NCBI GenBank assembly: GCA_030770425.1
Contig: JASJFT010000001.1
Coordinates: 1-64,000 of the forward strand
Direction: 5' to 3'
DNA length: 64,000 bases
Source: Darksidea phi
Taxonomy: Eukaryota > Ascomycota > Dothideomycetes > Pleosporales > Lentitheciaceae
In this document: in pieces, positions 36,250 to 46,792 of the stretch
Layout of the letters: every line of letters begins with the position of its first letter
Position numbering within the stretch: position 1 is the first letter of the stretch
Made by a program: the position numbers and the translations under genes
Notes under the pieces: generated by a model
The model's database searches: none
Told to the model about the DNA's origin: nothing
The model's input: the letters and a program-made list of their open reading frames with translations, nothing else

Positions 36250-36626
36250 GGCGACGTTGCCGGGGGGGATGGGGAATGGGGAGGGGTGCGTTGGGGGCTG
36301 TTCGTGGTGGCGCTTCCGCGTATCGATCGATAGCGAAAGACGTCTCTCCGGCTTGGCTCCCGTTTTGCGGAAGCGAGATCGTCTCTAGCTGGCTTTGGGA
36401 CCGGCCGCCATGTGCTCCTCAGACCACTTTAGCCCCGAAAAAATGGTAGTGCATCCTGCCGTGTCGCCTCGTCCTGCATAGGACGTGCCAGCAAAGCTGC
36501 ACCCGAAGCTATATAACCCGCCTGCAGTCCCTGTCGGTGTGCCTGTCCATCTCAGATCCGGTCCCCCGCACTCAGATAGCCGAGCGTTTGGCATTTTTCA
36601 TTTTTCTGCCGCCGCCCTCCGCAGCC
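36250..36626. promoter_or_regulatory. Shared divergent promoter, TIP20 and NOP9
   Basis: The two ATGs are 377 bp apart on opposite strands with no other gene between, so this interval must hold both promoters and leaders. No specific element is claimed. Confidence 0.6.
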
Positions 36627-38834
36627 ATGCCCAAGGAAAACAAGAAGCGCGGCCGCCGCGAGGACCAAAAGAAGCGCAAGCGGGAGCACGACGGCCACGA
36701 TGCCGCCTCGAAACGCCATAAGAACCATGGCGATGAGGCACTCGCTGCCCCCGAGGCGGTGCCGTACCAGGACGAAGCCGTCGACGACGTCACCCGCCCC
36801 GGCGCCATGCCCTTCTACGGCATGCTCGACGACGACGAGCAGGAATACTTCAAGCGCGCCGACGAGATGCTCGAGCTGAACCAGTTCGATGGGCCCGAGG
36901 AGCGCACCATGTTCCTCGAGAGCGTGTACAAGGAAGCAGAGGGCAAGGAACTGAAGCTTGCAAACAGCCAGTCCTGCTCGCGCCTGATGGAGCGATTGAT
37001 TCTCCTGTCCACACCGAAGCAGCTCAAGAACCTCTTCCGGAAGTTCAACGACGAGTAAGTGCCTGGTTGTGCCACCCCTCCGTGGCCCTCCGTTGCTGAC
37101 CGCTGCAGTTTCGTCCACCTCGTCCAGCACCGCTTCGCCTCCCACTGCTGCGAAGCTCTCTTCATACAAGCAGCACCCATCGTCACCCAAGAACTCACCA
37201 AGCCCGAGTCTGTACAACCCCCGCCCTCGTCCGATCCGGATGAGATTTTTGTCTCCATGGAAAACGCCTTTCTCTTCGCCCTGGACCAGTTCGAACCATA
37301 TTTGGGTTTCCTGATGACGGATCGCTTTGCATCACATGTTCTGCGCGTGCTTTTGATCGTCCTCTCCGGGGCACCGCTTGAGAAGGAGAGCAAGTCAGCC
37401 CTCCACAGTAAGAAGAAGGAGAAAGTGAGCGTTTCGGGCGCAGAACGAACACAAGAACTGGTCTTGGGCAAGCGAAAGGTACCCCAGTCGTTTCTCGACG
37501 CTCTGGAGAAAGTCATCACGGACATTTCCGAGGGCTTGGATTCAGCCTATCTCCGCATCCTTGCGAGGCATCCCACAGGCAATCCGACCTTGCAACTAAT
37601 GCTCAAGCTTGAGCTTTCGCAATTCGGCAAGTCGCGCGCGAAGAACGAGCATTCGGTCATCCACAAATTACTTCCCGACGATCCCATCGTCGAAGGGACC
37701 GAGAGTGCATCTTTTATCAACGGTCTTGTCTACCATCCTATTGGCTCTAGACTGCTAGAGACCATCATCGAAAACGCTCCTGGAAAGCTTTTCAAGGTAA
37801 TATATGGAGAGTTTTTCCGAGAGCGCATGGGCAGTTTGGCGCGGAATGAGATCGCTGGCTACGTTGCTGGAAAGATCTTGGAACGACTAGGCAAGGACGA
37901 TCTCGAAGAGGCGACGAACCAGATCGTCGAGCAGATACCGGGCTTAGTGGAGCGAAACCGAACAGCCATCCTGAAGACACTTATTGAGCGCTGCACTGTC
38001 CGAGGTGTCGATACCTCGCCGATTAAGACTCAACTCGAAAAGGCGTATGGTGGGCCCAACGGATTCGAGCTAACGCGCGTACTGAAGCTTGGTGAAACGC
38101 CGTCGGAAGATGGCAAGTCCAATTCCAAGCACGAGCACCCCCATCCAGACAAGGTCCATGGATCTCTACTGGCGCAAGCTATGATGACAGTTCCTGGTCC
38201 CTTGGGCAATCTCATCTTCGATTCATTCGTCAACCTGGGCGTACCACTGACGCTCAGAATCGCCCGTGACCCGACAGCATCACGAACCCTTCAAGCCGCC
38301 CTAACGTCACCCAACGCCTCTATCATATTCCGCCGAAAAGTCATTCAGCAATTTTACGGCAAAGTCTGCGAGCTGGCTCTAGATCCTGCGGGCTCCCACG
38401 TCATCGATGCCATCTGGGAAGGTACTCATGGCCTCGCCTTTATTCGCGAGCGGATCGCTGAAGAGCTCTCGGAGAACGAAGCATCGCTCCGCGAATCCCT
38501 AGTTGGTCGCGCAGTCTGGCGCAATTGGCGTATGGATCTGTATAAAAGACGACGCCAAGATTGGGTTAAGCAATCTCGGTATACCGCCGGCAACGACGGG
38601 TTCCAGTCGTTCCCTGAGAGCAACGGTGATGCCACTCCTCGCGTTCCAACTCAACGGGCAGGCAAACATATGACAGCAATTGAGCTTGCACGACGCAAAC
38701 ATGCAGAAGCGAAAGCGGCGCAGGCGAAGAAGGAAAGCAGCAGCGCTAAAAAGGAGAAGAGAAATAAGCAGATGGTGCCACAAGGCGGCGGCAGCAGCAA
38801 GGGCGAAGGAAATGCAAGCGTTGCGGCGCACTAG
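36627..38834 (+). CDS. nop9: Nucleolar Pumilio-repeat protein Nop9
   Basis: Two exons, 36627-37054 and 37109-38834, with a 54-nt intron (GTAAGT...TGCAG), give 717 residues. The start MPKENKKRGRREDQKKRKR is a basic nucleolar-type tail. It is followed by RPGAMPFYGMLDDDEQEYFKRADEML, typical of Nop9. Pumilio-like repeats then run over about residues 110-620, for example CSRLMERLILL, FVHLVQHRFASHCCE, DRFASHVLRVLL, HPIGSRLLETII, DPTASRTLQAAL and DPAGSHVIDAIW. The C-terminus is a Lys/Ala/Glu-rich tail. Nop9 binds pre-18S rRNA during small-subunit assembly in the nucleolus. The acceptor is confirmed by the FNDDFVHLVQHR continuity. Confidence 0.93.
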
Positions 38835-39341
38835 AGGCTTTGCAGCGTTCACGTAGGCATATTGCATGTGAGGCATTTCCGCATATTCTGCTGGGCCCTT
38901 CTCTCTGTGGAGTTCATTTGATTCGATCTAGATACCTTTGGTGCTTTTTTGGCGGTGAAGGAAATTCTGCCACTACTTCTAAGTCCGATGCACCCCGCCT
39001 AAAGAGGAGTAGTTTCCGCAATAATGCTGAAGTGACCAATTGAAAGAGTCATCTATAACGCTTTCTCGGATTTCGGTTGTCAGAGGTTATCTTAGTGCGG
39101 ATGGTTTCCTACCGAACCGACCATCGGCTGTGCATGACAACTTCTTTCTCTACCTAGTGCTCGCCTCAGTTGTTTTGTAGGTTCCAATTACTCTCTATGA
39201 AGTCTACATTTGGCCCTTGTTTGTACTTGATCCCCGTCCATTGCCTTGTGTAGACATAGGGCTTCACGTTGACGGCGGATAGACAGTCACCCTCGTCGCT
39301 ACCATTTCGCAGCTGCGATAATCTCTGCACAATTATCTGAG
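38835..39341. other. Intergenic region, NOP9 to decarboxylase gene
   Basis: About 500 bp with only shadow frames; 3' UTR and promoter. Confidence 0.55.
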
Positions 39342-41091
39342 ATGGCGACAAACCATAACGATGCCGAAGCACCCCTCAATAGGGCGGATGAGGCTAAAGA
39401 GGTACGTAATTCTTTTCTAGTCTCTCTAACCTTGGCCCGATCAAAGAGACGAGACGCTACCCGCACCATACACTACCTCATAAATCATCTATTCGTTGAT
39501 GCTAACGGTACATAGCTCCTTGACGCCGTCCAAGAACTCATCATACCATTCATCCGCTCCGCAGACCAAGATGCAGCGATCAAACAGACAGGCCATGGCC
39601 TTGCGAGTGAAGAAGGTGCATCGCGCACAGCGCTTGTAGAGCATCATCCACCGCAGAAACTTGAGAGAATTCTGGCCCTGAGTGTGCCCGAGGAGGCGGG
39701 GGGAAAGGAGGGGCTTGTTAAGTTTGTGGAAAAGTTGCTGGGTTTTAGTGTCAATACCTGGAATCAAGGTTTCCTGGATAAATTGTACGCTAGTACGAAT
39801 GCTGTAAGTTTAATCCAAGCAATTATGGGAAGATGGATGTTGATGTGCTTCATAGGTTGGTTTGGTATCGGAGCTTTTGCTTGCGACGCTGAATACGAAC
39901 GTAAGTGCCCCTGAGTATAGTACGGCTGTTGTTTCATCTCTAACAGGATGGTAGGCACACGTCTACCAAGTCTCGCCCGTCCTTACTCTCGTCGAGAAAA
40001 AGACAACAAAACACCTAGCCCACCTCTTCGGCTATACATCTCCACACTGCGGTGGAATTTCGCAACCGGGTGGTAGCGCTTCCAACTCCACCGCAATCGT
40101 CATAGCACGCAACACCCTCTATCCACACACCAAAGAGGATGGAAATGGTAACCACCGCTTCGCGCTCTTTACTTCCGCACACGGTCACTACAGCATAGAG
40201 AAAGCGGCGCAAATGTTCGGTCTCGGCTCGAAGAATGTAATTTGCGTGCCCGTAGATGCAACCACAGGCCAGATGCTGCCTTTCGAGCTGGAGCGTCTAG
40301 TAAAAGAGAGTAAATCCAAGGGAGAGACGCCATTCTTCGTAAACGCCACAGCCGGAACCACAGTGTTGGGTTCTTTCGATCCCTTTCCAGCCATTTCGGC
40401 CATCTGCAAATCGTACAACCTCTGGCTCCACATCGACGGCAGCTGGGGCGGCAGCGTCGTCTTCAACCCATCCTTCCGCAGCACCCGTCTCGCTGGCGCC
40501 TCCCTTGCAAACAGCATAGCCATCACCCCCCACAAAATGCTAGGCGTACCCATGACATGTAGTTTCCTGCTCGGCCAGGACCTGCGCCAATTCTGGGCCG
40601 CCATGAAACTCGACGCAGGTTACCTCTTCCACAGCACCTCCGAATCCGTAGACGACATTTACGACCTTGCCGAACTGACACCGCAGTGCGGGAGGAGGGC
40701 GGATAGTATAAAGCTATTCCTCAGCTTACAGTACTACGGCCAGCAATACTTTTCGGACCTTGTCGCCCGCGGGTATGAGAACGCGGAGTACTTGTTGTCT
40801 CTGCTTAAGCGAAACGGAAACTTTGTGTGTATTAGTCCGGAGCCGGTGCCCTGTTTGCAGGTTTGCTTTTATTGGGCGAAGGGGGGCAAACTCGAGGAGC
40901 GTGTGGATGTGAACGGAAAGGTGACGGCGAATATTGCGGGTATGTTGATCCGGAGAGGATTCATGATTGATTTCGCGCCTGGGGAGAAAGGCAAGTTCTT
41001 CAGAGTGGTTGTGAACGGGAATACACGGAAGGGGACATTGGAAGGGCTGGTTAAAGCGATCGAGGAAGTAGCGGAGCAATTGGGGTATTGA
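39342..41091 (+). CDS. PLP-dependent group II decarboxylase (glutamate/cysteine-sulfinate type)
   Basis: Four exons: 39342-39401, 39516-39803, 39856-39900 and 39955-41091 (introns 114, 52 and 54 nt, phase 0), give 509 residues. The order of motifs fits fold-type I decarboxylases: NTWNQGFLDKLYASTNAVGL, VYQVSPVLTLVEKKTTKHLAHLFG, GGISQPGGSASNSTA (phosphate-binding region), FFVNATAGTTVLGSFDP, LWLHIDGSWGG (the PLP-contacting Asp) and ITPHKMLGVPMTCSF with the Schiff-base Lys at residue 325. Close relatives act on glutamate, cysteine sulfinate or aspartate, giving GABA, hypotaurine or beta-alanine; I cannot choose among them. No targeting peptide is obvious, so probably cytosolic. The 45-nt third exon (15 codons, VGLVSELLLATLNTN) is needed to restore the conserved N-terminal helix. 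Confidence 0.9.
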
Positions 41092-41324
41092 TGTGGTAGT
41101 CAAAATCGAACAAGGCTGGTGTGGAACTGTTGGTGCATGTTGGTAGTTGGTATGCTTATAGCATTATTAATGCACTGGGATCGCCTGTGAGCAACAAACA
41201 TATGGCAGCTTTGGCTGTACAACATCGGTTCGCGCCATAACCACCGTGAGACAGGTTTGCACAGTTGGTGTTTATAACATCACTCGTGGGACGATACAGT
41301 TACGTATGAACAAAACACAAACCA

Positions 41325-43385
41325 CTAGCACCTCATCTTTATCCCCCTCCTTTTCTCACTTTCTCTCCACTCAAACATGAACTGCGCCCCACAAAACAAC
41401 GCAAAACACGCGCCCCAAAAGAACGCCAGTCCAGACCAACTCGCCATAATCCCAATAATCAGCCCATGCATGCCGTCTATGCCGAGTGCAAAGCCCACCA
41501 GATTCGCAACCATAAGCATCAATATTTCCACGACGGCGCCGAGTCCGCAAATATAGCGATATGCGTTTGGGTGGTTCTTCCACTGGCGGGGCGGAAAGAT
41601 GATGGTTGCGATGACCTCGGGGAGAACGAAGAGCGTGACGAGCCAGCCCCACATTAGCAGGCGGAGCTGGATGTCGTGCCATATTGCGATGAAAGAGAAG
41701 ACGGTGAGCTGGTTAAGAGTTGTTCTGGCTTTCCCCCAGAAGCCCGGTAATGCACTGCCTCCGAGCGGAATGAAGAGGTACCGCAAACTCCATTTGTTGA
41801 AGCTCCGATGCCAGCCTCGCCAAAAGTTGGTCACGGAGTAATTGTCGCTCATACAGCGTACCATGTTCTCAGGTGGGTCGATGCCATCGAGGAGTGCCCA
41901 GAGACGGAAGAAGCGCCATGGAATGAGCAGCTTGAGCCAGATGTGCTTGAGGTTAAAGAAGCCGAGCATGCTGAGTTGAGCCGGAGTGTACTGATCCCAA
42001 TTTGGCTTAGCTTTGAAGATGGCGACCATGTAACAATAATGTATCATCATTTCCATAGTGAGAAGAACGACCACGAAGCGTATGGCGTACAGACCGTTCC
42101 GTTTCGAAGTGATACTATGCGGGCGATATCGCAGCTGGGACATGTAGTCGTTGAATGTCACTATGGGCCCTGCGAGGTATAGGGGAGAGTACATGGTGTA
42201 GGCGAAGTAATTGCGAAAGGAGAAGTCAGATGCTTTTGCAGGGATAGAGACGCGATCTCGTTCGGAAAGATTGGCAGGATCAAGCTGTTTCTTCTTGATG
42301 TCATTAGCTCAGCTTCTAAGGGAAGAGCAGAAGACCCACTTCTAAAGGACTACCGGCCCTAGAGTTCAGGCTCCAGTAGTAGTCGAGGTTGAAGCTAATG
42401 AGACGTAGTATGGTGAAGTTGAATAAGACATCCCATTTCGGAATGAGGCCGCCATAGCGGTCAAGCGTGTGGCCTAAATTCCGACTGGGCTGATGCTCTT
42501 CGGAGCCGAGTGATGAAGGTAGAAAGAAGCCGAGGATGGTGGCATAGGAATAACCGTTACAGAGGTCGTTGGCGAACAGAATACCAACGTTGAAGATCCA
42601 TGTTGCAGCGGGCACGTAAGGCCTCGGCAGCTGTTTCGCAATGCTGTAGTTGATGTAGAGGATAGTGATGATCTTGAAGATGGAGAAGCCATGCAAAGCC
42701 ACAAGGAAGACGACAGCAAAGGGGATGTCAAAAGATATCCTTTGGTTCAAGCGGGCATCAGCAGCAGCTGAGGACGTCAAACCCATGGTCAGCCCCCCGC
42801 CAGCAGAGGGTCGAACTTGGGTGTACATGTCCGCTCTCCAGAAAGCATCGTAGGCTTTCCGAAGAAGGGGGTGAAGAATTAAGAGGAGGATGAGAAACGG
42901 AATGTTCTGCCGGAATCCACGGTACTGAAAGTCGGAGTTGTCCTGGACGCTTCTTAGTGACTTTGATAGCTAGACCAATGCTTGGAAATGCATACGACTT
43001 TACGGCCAGGTATCCAGCCGGTAGACAGCAAATGCCTGTACTCGCGATAGCTTGGATGCGACTCTGAGCGATGTTAACGGCGGATTCCGAGTTTGCCCCT
43101 CTCTAACCGACCTTTGGAAACTTCAATATTCTTGCTGAACATGAAATAGATAGAATACCCGATGACGGCAATGTAGAAAACGAACTCTGGAGTGTTCCAT
43201 CGCGAAGGCTGCACCCTCTCTTCCAGCTCCCTGCTCTTGAACTGTCCATTCCTATAGGGCAGTGGTGCTGCAGGGTCTAGCTCGGCGAGCTCGAGAGCCT
43301 CCTTTGGTGGGATCGTGGCCGGAACGACGAAGCGAGTATCGAGCGTATCCAGCGAGTAGAGCTGGCGGAAGGACTGGAGCCACAT
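41325..43385 (-). CDS. gup1: Membrane-bound O-acyltransferase Gup1
   Basis: Four exons on the minus strand: 43112-43385, 42996-43063, 42340-42942 and 41325-42293 (introns 48, 53 and 46 nt), giving 637 residues. The start at 43385 yields MWLQSFRQLYSLDTLDTRF, which fits the Gup1 N-terminus; an in-frame ATG at 43502 would add 39 residues encoded partly by a CT repeat and is less likely. Multiple hydrophobic spans, TGWIPGRKV|DNSDFQYRGFR across intron 2, YSPLYLAGPI, and the MBOAT segment NFWRGWHRSFNKW then AIWHD (candidate catalytic His521) support the call. Gup1 acts in the ER on remodelling of GPI-anchor lipid and affects glycerol uptake and membrane order. Its gene is divergent from ARP4 with 267 bp between start codons. 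Confidence 0.94.
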
Positions 43386-43419
43386 ACTGTTTTTTGGGTT
43401 CAGTTGGACATAGCAGCGT

Positions 43420-43461
43420 GCAGAGGCAGAGGGCAGAAGACAGAAGGCAGAAGTCAGAAGG
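43420..43461. repeat. Short degenerate CAGAAGG-type tandem repeat in GUP1 leader
   Basis: About six imperfect 7-bp units (CAGAGGC, AGAGGGC, AGAAGAC, AGAAGGC, AGAAGTC, AGAAGG). On the GUP1 strand it is a pyrimidine-rich tract 35-76 bp before the chosen start codon, a usual place for CT-rich core promoter or leader sequence in fungi. Confidence 0.6.
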
Positions 43462-43652
43462 GGAGGTTCGCCAACCTCAAACGTCCAGCTCTGTGATGCC
43501 ACCTCCCTTCAACACGGATCCCAGCCCCCCTCCCCACCACCACCACCGCACTCCCAGACCGCGCACAAGCACTGAGTCACGACGCGTTAATTCACTCGCT
43601 TGTCCTTGATTGAAGCTTCGCGAAGCTGTGGCGGCGGTGATAGCTTTGCGCC

Positions 43653-45111
43653 ATGAATATTCCTAATTCCTCGAGCGCACCGGCCCAGGGCGAGTACGCG
43701 GGAGGTGAGAAGAGCGCGCACAAAGCTCTAGGTGCGCTTTCTGACCGTATCTACAGATGAGGTGTCTGCTATTGTGCTCGACCCCGGTTATTCTACTACG
43801 CGCGCTGGCTTTGCCGGCGAAGACGTCCCCAAATCCGTCATTCCCTCTTTTTACGGCCAGCTCGACCCTGACGCAGGCTCGCAATATTTGTTCGGCGAGA
43901 ATGCGATACACAACCCGCTAAGCAACCTGCAAATAAGGAACCCATGGGGCGCAGACGGCATTGTCGAGGATTGGGAAACGGCAACAAAGCTCTGGGAGTA
44001 TGCGATAACATCCAAACTTACGGGCACAAAGGCTGGACACCCTTCGAAGAATGGACTGAATGACGGCACCAGCGCGAACGGCGATGCTATGGATGTGGAC
44101 ATGGATGCCGTCGAAAACCAGGAGAAGCCGCTGGAGGACAGCCCACTGCTTGTGACAGAGCCCGGCTGGAACAGCGCAAAAGCTCGGGAGAAGACCATTG
44201 AGATTGCCATGGAGGAATGGGGCACACCGGCTTTCTATCTTCAGAAGACGGGCGTGCTGGCTGCCTTTGCCTCAGGAAAGGCCTCGGGCATCATCATCGA
44301 TGTTGGCGCATCGCACACCTCGGTCACACCCGTGCTCGACGGCATGGTCCTCCGAAAGGGCGTCCAAAAGTCTCCTCTAGCAGGCAACTTTGTTTCTAAC
44401 CAAATCCGCCTCATCTTTAAGCAATCGCAACCCGAAATCCCCCTAACACCCCACTACCTCGTCAAATCAAAGACACCAGTTGACGCCGGCGCCCCAGCGC
44501 AAGCCCTCTACAAAACCTTCAACGTTCCCCCGCACGACTCGTTCCGCCGCCTCGAGGAAGAGCGGGTCCTCACCGAATTCAAAGAATCCGTCGTGGAGAT
44601 CTGGCCAGGCCCCGGTCGTTTGTCTAACGGCACAAACGAAGAAATTGCAAAGAGCATGCCAGGCCGCCCCTTTGAAATGCCAGATGGCTGGAACCAAGTC
44701 TTTGGCTTGGACCGATTTCGGCCCGCAGAAGCCCTTTTCGATGCCAACGCCGCAGTCCAAGACGCCGACAACCCTCGTCCCAAAGACGAACATACGATTC
44801 CGCGTCTAGTGCAAGCAGCCGTGCAGCACGTTGACGCTGATCAACGCCCTTTGCTCCTGCAAAATATCGTAGTGACGGGTGGGAGCACGCTGCTGTACAA
44901 GTTCAACGACCGGCTGAATTACGAGATTAATAGTATCTATCCTAGTACGAGGAACAAATTGATCGCACCGGGTCCGGTCGTAGAGAGAAAGTATGCGGCT
45001 TGGATCGGGGGGAGTATACTGGCGAGCTTGGGGAGCTTTCATCAGCTTTGGATAAGTAAGAAGGAGTATGAGGAGCACGGGGCGAATATTGTGGAGAAGA
45101 GGTGTAGATAG
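43653..45111 (+). CDS. arp4: Actin-related protein 4 (Arp4)
   Basis: Two exons, 43653-43704 and 43757-45111, with a 52-nt intron that splits an Asp codon, give 468 residues. The actin fold is clear: [22 protein letters not shown] (phosphate-1 loop), then [39 protein letters not shown] (phosphate-2), [10 protein letters not shown] (adenosine loop) and [17 protein letters not shown] linker of about 35 acidic/Ser residues sits after ITSKL, and a longer insertion in the middle is typical of Arp4 rather than actin. Arp4 is shared by the INO80, SWR1 and NuA4 chromatin complexes in the nucleus, where it binds nucleosomes with actin. The start relies on a 17-codon first exon in good context (GCCATGA). 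Confidence 0.93.
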
Positions 45112-45442
45112 AGTGACGGAAGTCATAAAGTTTCTGTTCAGCTCGTGTTCAAAGGTGGGACAGAGCGCTCTGAGTATGGTCTGGAGTTGGCGGTATTAAT
45201 ACCATTGGTAAGATCAAAAGCTTGTATGGAGTATGATAAATGAATTTCACACACTCTGACTGTTCGTAAACCTTTCATAAGCCAGTTTTTGTGTTGACAT
45301 GTTTATGGTCACTTGCTTGCCTCTATCCCTCGGATTGCCAAGGATGGCTGATCTTTTGATCTTCCGGATCTGGGCTATGGTACATGTCCTTCGTGCCTAA
45401 AGGCCGGCATGCAATACCTCATCCCCTCATATCTACCCACTC
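45112..45442. other. Intergenic region between convergent ARP4 and PUP1
   Basis: 330 bp of 3' flanks; nothing else recognised. Confidence 0.6.
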
Positions 45443-46322
45443 CTAAGAGTCCACGTCCATCGTCTCCGCCGTGGCTGTGACGCTGTCGTCCTGTAGCTCG
45501 TGTACGGTGACATACTTGCTAATCTCTTCCCTCGTGATGATCTTCTCGTTGAGCACCGCGGTTGTACCGGGCTGGAACCGGTAGTTTCTCTGCTTCGGTA
45601 CACGTACGTTCGGCGTGATATAATTCCGCATCAGCGTGGTCTTTTCTTCGGTGATGACGGCAACATCCACATTACTCCCAGACCCCAAGTCGTTCCAAAT
45701 ACCCGCCTGGATAGCATCCGAGCACAGCTTCACCGCTGAATCCCTGCTCAAATTGCGCTTCCACTGCGTCTCGAAGACGGACATGGCAGCCAACGAACCC
45801 GAACCCATGGTTACATATGGCAGCTTGTCGGTGGAACCGTGGGCGTGGACAGTGAAGAGGTGGGAGCCGGTCGGGTCGACACCCGCAATGACGAGGTAGG
45901 CGCCAATGTGTCCCTGGTAGCGGAAGAGGTGCTGCTTTAGCATCGTCATGCAGGTTACTACGCGCGGCTTGCGGCCGGTTGAGAGGGCGTGGAGCTCGAG
46001 GTTGGAGGAGATGATGGCGGTAGTAAATTCGGTATCGGCGGCAGTTCCGGCTCCTGCACACCAGATTTGGGGGGCGATGTAGTGCAGCTTCTCACAGTTC
46101 TATGCAGTTGTTAGATATATTGTGAGCAAGCATTGGGCGCGGGCGCACCTTGTCTGCGACTATCGGACCGCTTGTTGCTCGTGTGTCGGCTGCAATCACA
46201 ACGCCGCCATCGAAGAGACATCCCACAATGGTCGTTCCGGTGCTTGTGGCCTTTGGTAGTGGGACTCCCTGGGCGTGGAGGGCGGCATTGCGGTTGTGGT
46301 TGCTAAAGTCGAAGCCGGCCAT
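45443..46322 (-). CDS. pup1: 20S proteasome subunit beta-2 (Pup1)
   Basis: Two exons on the minus strand, 46149-46322 and 45443-46099, with a 49-nt intron, give 276 residues. The propeptide ends in ATSTG, and mature protein should begin at Thr30 ([11 protein letters not shown]), the catalytic N-terminal threonine of the trypsin-like site. AADTRAT with the conserved Asp, the Lys in [13 protein letters not shown], and the GSGSLAAM segment complete the active-site set. A C-terminal extension with [12 protein letters not shown] wraps the neighbouring subunit in known structures. The subunit acts in the core particle of the cytosolic and nuclear proteasome. All catalytic residues are present. It is divergent from NUP159, with 470 bp between start codons. 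Confidence 0.96.
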
Positions 46323-46792
46323 GGTGAGAGCGTGTATGCGAGAGGGTTGCGATGGCTACTTGGGGTACTGGATAGCAGAGCGGGGAATGAGAGTGCAAAA
46401 TGTTCGAGGGAGGTTGCTTGAGGCGGCGGCGGTATAGGCTGTTGTGGTTGACGCAGCTGTCGATTGCCTAGAGCTCTACACGAAGGAAGCTCGGGCCGGC
46501 CTTGGCATACCGGCGCGTCCCAAACATTCCATACTCGTCAAAGAAAGTGCTGCAGCGCGCGAGTGAAGCATCCCAGGTTGCCTTGTCGCTCTTCTGCCTC
46601 GGAGCGCCTGGCCCTTTCCGCCTTCACTATTTTCAATAAAAGCTTCATCTCTTCCGCCCGAGCCCGCCCCGGCTCTCACGTTCTTTTTCCTCATCGCCGA
46701 CGTTGCAGAGGTCCCCCTCCAATGCGAGCATTCGTCCAGTAGCCTGCAGAACACCTTCGCGCGAGATCAGGCCAGAGTATCTTCTTGCGAGA
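46323..46792. promoter_or_regulatory. Shared divergent promoter, PUP1 and NUP159
   Basis: 470 bp between two ATGs on opposite strands. I looked for a yeast-type proteasome element (GGTGGCAAA) on both strands and did not see one. Confidence 0.55.

Noticed and set aside
36552..37217. 221-residue open frame antisense to NOP9
   Set aside because: It is the complement of Lys/Glu-rich NOP9 coding sequence, has no domain, and crosses the NOP9 intron.
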